Shown: one piece after another, positions 63,258 through 64,000 of the stretch
How positions within the stretch are numbered: position 1 is the stretch's first letter
Layout of the letters: each line of letters begins with the position of its first letter
Assembly: GCA_016707075.1 (NCBI GenBank)
Contig: JADJII010000001.1
Location: 558,001-622,000, forward strand
DNA: 64,000 nucleotides
Direction of reading: 5' to 3'
Source of the DNA: Egaibacter danicus
GTDB lineage: Bacteria > Pseudomonadota > Gammaproteobacteria > Burkholderiales > Burkholderiaceae_C
The notes under the pieces: generated by a model
The model's database searches: none
What the model was told of the DNA's origin: nothing
What the model saw: the letters and a program-made list of their open reading frames with translations, nothing else
Translations under genes and position numbers: made by a program

Positions 63258-64000
63258 ATGCGATTGCTCCGTCGCCCCAGCCCCACGCGCTTGCAGCGGG
63301 GATTCACGCTGATCGAGACGATCATGGTGGTGGTGATCCTCGGGATACTGGCTGCGATCGTCAGCACATTCATTGTTCAACCCGTGCGCAGTTATCTGGA
63401 CACCGTGGCACGTGTGGAACTGGTGGACGCCACAGACAACGCATTGCGTCGCATCAGTCGCGATCTGCGCATTGCCCTTCCCAACAGCGTGCGGGTGTCG
63501 ACAACCGGTCTGACACTGGAACTGATTCCTACCACGGCCGGGGGGCGCTATTACCAGGATGACGCCACAACTGGTACCCAGCGTCTGAGCTTCGGTGTGG
63601 CGGACCCTGACGGATTTACGGTCATGAGCCCGGGCGTTACGCTCCGCAATGCTCAGGATCTGGTGTTTTACAACCTGGGCGAGGGCACAACAGAATCGGA
63701 TGCTTATGCGCCGGCCAACACGGGTACGTCCAACCGCCGAACCTATTCCGGTGCAACCGGCCCGGCTACCGGGGTGATCGCCACGTCCGCGTGGGCTGCA
63801 CTGCCCGTGGCGGCGCGCTCGCCGCCGTACCGATTTCAGGCCGTGGACCCGCCTGTGACGTACCACTGTGATGTGTCGGCGGGCACGCTGCGTCGCTACA
63901 CGGGTTACGGGTTCAACGCCAGCCAGGTCTCACCACCCACTGGTGGCTCCAGTGCGGTGCTCGCCACGGGCGTGACCGCCTGCGCATTTGCGTACGAGCC
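63258..64000 (+). CDS. mshO: MSHA minor pilin, MshO-like (3' end beyond window)
   Basis: The frame is open from ATG 63258 to the right edge, 247 codons seen. The prepilin leader ends at G15|FTLIETIMVVVILGILAAIV, and the mature part has DTVARVELVDATDNALRRISRDLRIALP, the PilW/MshO-type block. The cysteine pair CDVSAG...TACAFAYE suggests a disulfide. It continues the MSHA order C-D-O. Confidence 0.82.
   Translation, partial: MRLLRRPSPTRLQRGFTLIETIMVVVILGILAAIVSTFIVQPVRSYLDTVARVELVDATDNALRRISRDLRIALPNSVRVSTTGLTLELIPTTAGGRYYQDDATTGTQRLSFGVADPDGFTVMSPGVTLRNAQDLVFYNLGEGTTESDAYAPANTGTSNRRTYSGATGPATGVIATSAWAALPVAARSPPYRFQAVDPPVTYHCDVSAGTLRRYTGYGFNASQVSPPTGGSSAVLATGVTACAFAYE

Overview
The window looks like a chromosomal segment of a betaproteobacterium of the order Burkholderiales, most likely family Comamonadaceae (Rhodoferax or a close relative). 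This is inferred from the protein families, the gene order (nrdR-glyA, accA-tilS-lysC, tig-clpP-clpX-lon), the moderately high GC content, and a short dispersed repeat that I associate from memory with that family. There is no phage, insertion sequence, CRISPR array or rRNA operon. Most of the window is housekeeping sequence.

Layout. 1-6717 (minus strand): type IV pilus minor-pilin cluster fimT-pilV-pilW-pilX-pilY1, with pilY1 cut by the left edge. 6828-9707 (minus): nrdR, glyA with a ZTP-type riboswitch in its leader, and a lytic transglycosylase. 9708-10378: a 671-base gap with an AT-rich island and an apparent structured small RNA with its own promoter and terminator. 10379-16970 (plus): a large AsmA-like DUF748 protein and a DUF349 protein. 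16960-21393 (minus): lpxH, two cyclophilins, an L,D-transpeptidase and a TPR protein. 21517-27235 (plus): cysS, a DNA glycosylase, accA, tilS, lysC and tRNA-Ser. 27281-32895: hslR, a divergent two-component system, and a tripartite tricarboxylate transporter (tctCBA). 32964-40318: exported proteins, a large sensory GGDEF-EAL protein, a transglutaminase, two tiny genes and hemH. 40338-46384: a HAD hydrolase, an orphan TctC-like protein, an MFS carrier and the squalene genes hpnCDE. 46525-50625: an RND efflux pair whose permease is damaged. 50686-57217: tRNA-Leu, tig, clpP, clpX, lon and three more tRNAs. 57233-64000: a hypothetical protein and an MSHA-type pilus operon, cut by the right edge.

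Two themes tie the window together. Both ends encode type IV pilus-family machines. The MSHA ATPase carries N-terminal repeats of the c-di-GMP-binding kind, and a c-di-GMP-metabolising protein lies in between. Protein quality control (tig, clpP, clpX, lon, hslR, cyclophilins) is also well represented.

Main observations. (1) A ~55-base repeat occurs about eleven times, and most copies lie in frame inside genes. (2) The 9.7-10.4 kb gap holds a likely unannotated small RNA. (3) glyA is preceded by a well-formed ZTP riboswitch. (4) The RND permease has lost TM4-TM6, including the proton-relay aspartates, and also carries a frameshift. (5) accA, lon and the major MSHA pilin have broken reading frames. 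Because accA is normally essential, sequencing error must be excluded before calling these real.
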